Source: Treponema sp. (GTDB taxonomy: Bacteria; Spirochaetota; Spirochaetia; Treponematales; Breznakiellaceae). From it: DNA of 64,000 bases. How positions within the stretch are numbered: position 1 is the first letter of the stretch; every line of letters begins with the position of its first letter. The notes under the pieces are model-generated. The model saw nothing but the letters and a program-made list of their open reading frames with translations. It was not told where the DNA came from and searched no databases. Shown here piece after piece: positions 62,469 through 64,000 of the stretch. Location: the NCBI GenBank assembly GCA_009782555.1, contig WRIV01000002.1, positions 145,111 to 209,110 on the forward strand, read 5' to 3'. The translations under genes and the position numbers were made by a program.

Positions 62469-64000
62469 GTAGTTCGTTAATTCGTTACGTTGTAAGGAAT
62501 TAGCAGTGTATCTCCTACCCATACAGCGGGCGGAGTATAACACCAAAATCCTTTGACTGATACAAAACTGATACTTTTTCAGTTGTTCAGTCAAAACGAG
62601 GTGATTATGCGCCGACCGTTTACCTTGTACAAAGAAAACACGAAATCCGGTACGTTCTGGTATGCCCGCTTTTGGGATGAAGCAAGCCAGAGGTATAAAC
62701 ACAGCCGATCAACAGGCATCTTGGTTGAAGGTAAAAAAGAACGCCGTTATGAAGCCGAGGAAACGGCAAGGAAGATTTTTGAAGAACTTGCGGTTACCCA
62801 AACCCCGCAGGATTTACCCAATAACCCCAAAAACAAAACCGTGGCGAACACTTTCCTCATTGAGTACCTTACCAACTTTTGGACGGCTAACAGCGAATAC
62901 GCTCAATTCAAGCGGGACGTAAAGAAAAAGCCCCTCACCCCTGGTTACATCGACATGAACCATGAAGATGTCCGCCGCCATGTAGAACCCTACTCAGGCT
63001 TTGACGGCGTTACCGTTGGAAGCCTTAGCAAAGCAATCCTCAAAAAATGGCTGATATGGCTTTCAGGCCGTAAAATCATACGGCACAAAAAAGACGGAAC
63101 TGTAATTGAAGGGGACACCATAACAGGCCGCAGGGCAAACATCGTCATACAGGCGGTTCGGGTTGCTATCCGTTGGGCAGTAGATAACGAGGAAATTTTG
63201 GTTGACCCTTTCCGCAAACTGGGGGAAGTTTCAGAAACCGAAAAGGAAAAAGGAGTGCTGACTTTCGAGGAACGGAAGCAATTAACCGAGTTACAAATAG
63301 CGGATTACCGCACCCGCCTTGTAATGCTTTTAGGCAGTTATTGCGGACTACGCCGAGGGGAAATGCGGGGTTTACAATGGGGGGATATAGCGGACGGCAT
63401 TATCACCGTACAGCATAATTTTTTGAACAAGGAAGGGTTAAAACTTCCCAAGTGTAACAGCGTCAGGAAAGTCCCTGTAACATCAGCCGTTCAAGAACTG
63501 CTGGATACAGCCAGAAAAAACGCCTTTAATACTTCCCCTGAAAGTTACGCTTTGGAAAGTCCCCAAATATCAGGGAAGCCCCTTTGCAATAATTTCTTTC
63601 GGGACGGCGTTGTCAAAGAACTTGAAGCGTTAGGCATTACCGCAACCCAACAACGGGAAAGGTTTTTAACGTGCCACAGCCTACGGCATACTTTTATTAC
63701 CCTTGCCCAACTTTCCGGCATATCTGATGTTGAAATACGAGCATTGGCAGGGCATAAGAGTGAAAAAGTTATGAAGAAATACAGCCATGTGCCGCAAGTC
63801 ATAGACTTTAATGCCGCACGAAAAAAACTGGAGGGAAACGGAGAAACAGGAATTAAAGCCGTTAATGGGTAGTATAGGGGGAAGTTCATTTCATAAAGTA
63901 TCAGGACATATCACCAGTACTCATACGATATTATTTGATGTCATATTCTTAAAAATACCATTTCCACAAATATAAAACCTGTTTTTTTGGCATCACAGAC
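62461..64000. mobile_element. Left end of a tRNA-Leu-integrated element (island, ICE or prophage), truncated by the window
   Basis: A phage-type integrase reads away from the tRNA. The 128 bases after it hold no gene that I can see. Everything beyond is outside the window, so the element type is unknown. Confidence 0.6.
62607..63872 (+). CDS. Phage-type tyrosine recombinase/integrase
   Basis: 421 residues from ATG 62607, preceded by GAGGTGA. A TTG at 62553 is weaker. The N-terminal Arm-like domain (FTLYKENTKSGTFWYARFWDE) and SAM-like core-binding domain are followed by the catalytic domain: Arg in GSYCGLRRGEMRGL, HxxR box HSLRHTFITLA, GHKSEKV and the nucleophile Tyr392 (VMKKYSHV). It would integrate the element into tRNA-Leu. 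It lacks the extra helix patch of integron IntI and lies 3 kb from the cassette array on the far side of the ankyrin gene, so I do not consider it the cassette integrase. Confidence 0.92.
   Translation: MRRPFTLYKENTKSGTFWYARFWDEASQRYKHSRSTGILVEGKKERRYEAEETARKIFEELAVTQTPQDLPNNPKNKTVANTFLIEYLTNFWTANSEYAQFKRDVKKKPLTPGYIDMNHEDVRRHVEPYSGFDGVTVGSLSKAILKKWLIWLSGRKIIRHKKDGTVIEGDTITGRRANIVIQAVRVAIRWAVDNEEILVDPFRKLGEVSETEKEKGVLTFEERKQLTELQIADYRTRLVMLLGSYCGLRRGEMRGLQWGDIADGIITVQHNFLNKEGLKLPKCNSVRKVPVTSAVQELLDTARKNAFNTSPESYALESPQISGKPLCNNFFRDGVVKELEALGITATQQRERFLTCHSLRHTFITLAQLSGISDVEIRALAGHKSEKVMKKYSHVPQVIDFNAARKKLEGNGETGIKAVNG

Noticed and set aside
62607..63872. Tyrosine recombinase considered as the integron integrase for the cassette array
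   Set aside because: It is the phage/ICE type, sits against tRNA-Leu, and is separated from the array by a 2.7-kb chromosomal gene. It also has an Arm-type N-terminus not found in IntI.

Overview
The window looks like a chromosomal segment of a spirochaete, most likely a Treponema of the termite-gut type. The pointers are a UPF0164 (FadL-like) treponemal outer-membrane protein, two BspA-like leucine-rich-repeat proteins, several TPR or ankyrin exported proteins, a GH57 branching enzyme, an FeFe-hydrogenase-type H2 sensor fused to a histidine kinase, and many conserved spirochaetal proteins of unknown function. Most of the window is moderately GC-rich and densely packed. Three stretches are clearly AT-rich: about 10.98-14.3 kb, 56.4-59.5 kb and, more mildly, the integrase end. 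No rRNA or CRISPR array is present. Three tRNA genes are: Glu(CUC), Gln(CUG) and Leu(GAG).

Layout. 1-5.2 kb: two exported proteins on the minus strand, the leftmost cut by the window edge, divergent from a UPF0164 outer-membrane protein. 5.2-7.5 kb: GH57 glucan branching enzyme with a DUF4912 protein. 7.5-11 kb: mutL-xseB-xseA, followed downstream by two 59-bp direct repeats. 11-13.2 kb: an AT-rich pair, an EcoRI-type adenine methyltransferase with a DUF262-HNH protein, which looks like a restriction or defence cassette placed just upstream of xseA. 13.2-21.4 kb: BspA-like protein, Lhr-like helicase, alaA, a membrane/TPR protein, a divergent HD-GYP protein and a GT4 glycosyltransferase. 21.4-26.2 kb: SSS symporter, iorA-iorB, a flavodoxin-like protein, apt and tRNA-Glu. 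26.3-32.5 kb: exported proteins (BspA-like, trypsin-like lipoprotein, two TPR proteins). 32.6-38 kb: a decayed lipoprotein gene, malic enzyme, a YbiT-type ABC-F protein, a spirochaetal protein and tRNA-Gln. 38.3-40 kb: groL without groES.

40.1-47.7 kb is the signalling block. An FeFe-hydrogenase-like sensor fused to PAS, kinase and two receivers overlaps by 4 bp a membrane dCache-HAMP-PAS kinase that also carries two receivers, and cheW follows with its own promoter. This suggests H2 and small-molecule sensing, possibly linked to chemotaxis. 47.7-52.3 kb is an operon of a DegT-like aminotransferase, nadK, recN and a conserved hypothetical. 52.3-56.3 kb encodes a probable heterodimeric ABC exporter.

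56.3-59.5 kb is the most unusual region. It is an AT-rich run of small one-gene units (a frameshifted PD-(D/E)XK nuclease, arsM, a SUKH-like protein and a short ORF) separated by GC-rich imperfect palindromes with integron attC-like core sites. There is no integron integrase, so it reads as a cassette array without integrase (CALIN). arsM and the SUKH-like gene each carry a promoter placed so that the transcript would start at or within about three bases of the ATG. A 22-repeat-class ankyrin lipoprotein follows. At 62.4 kb a phage-type tyrosine recombinase sits directly behind tRNA-Leu(GAG), marking the left end of an integrative element that runs out of the window.
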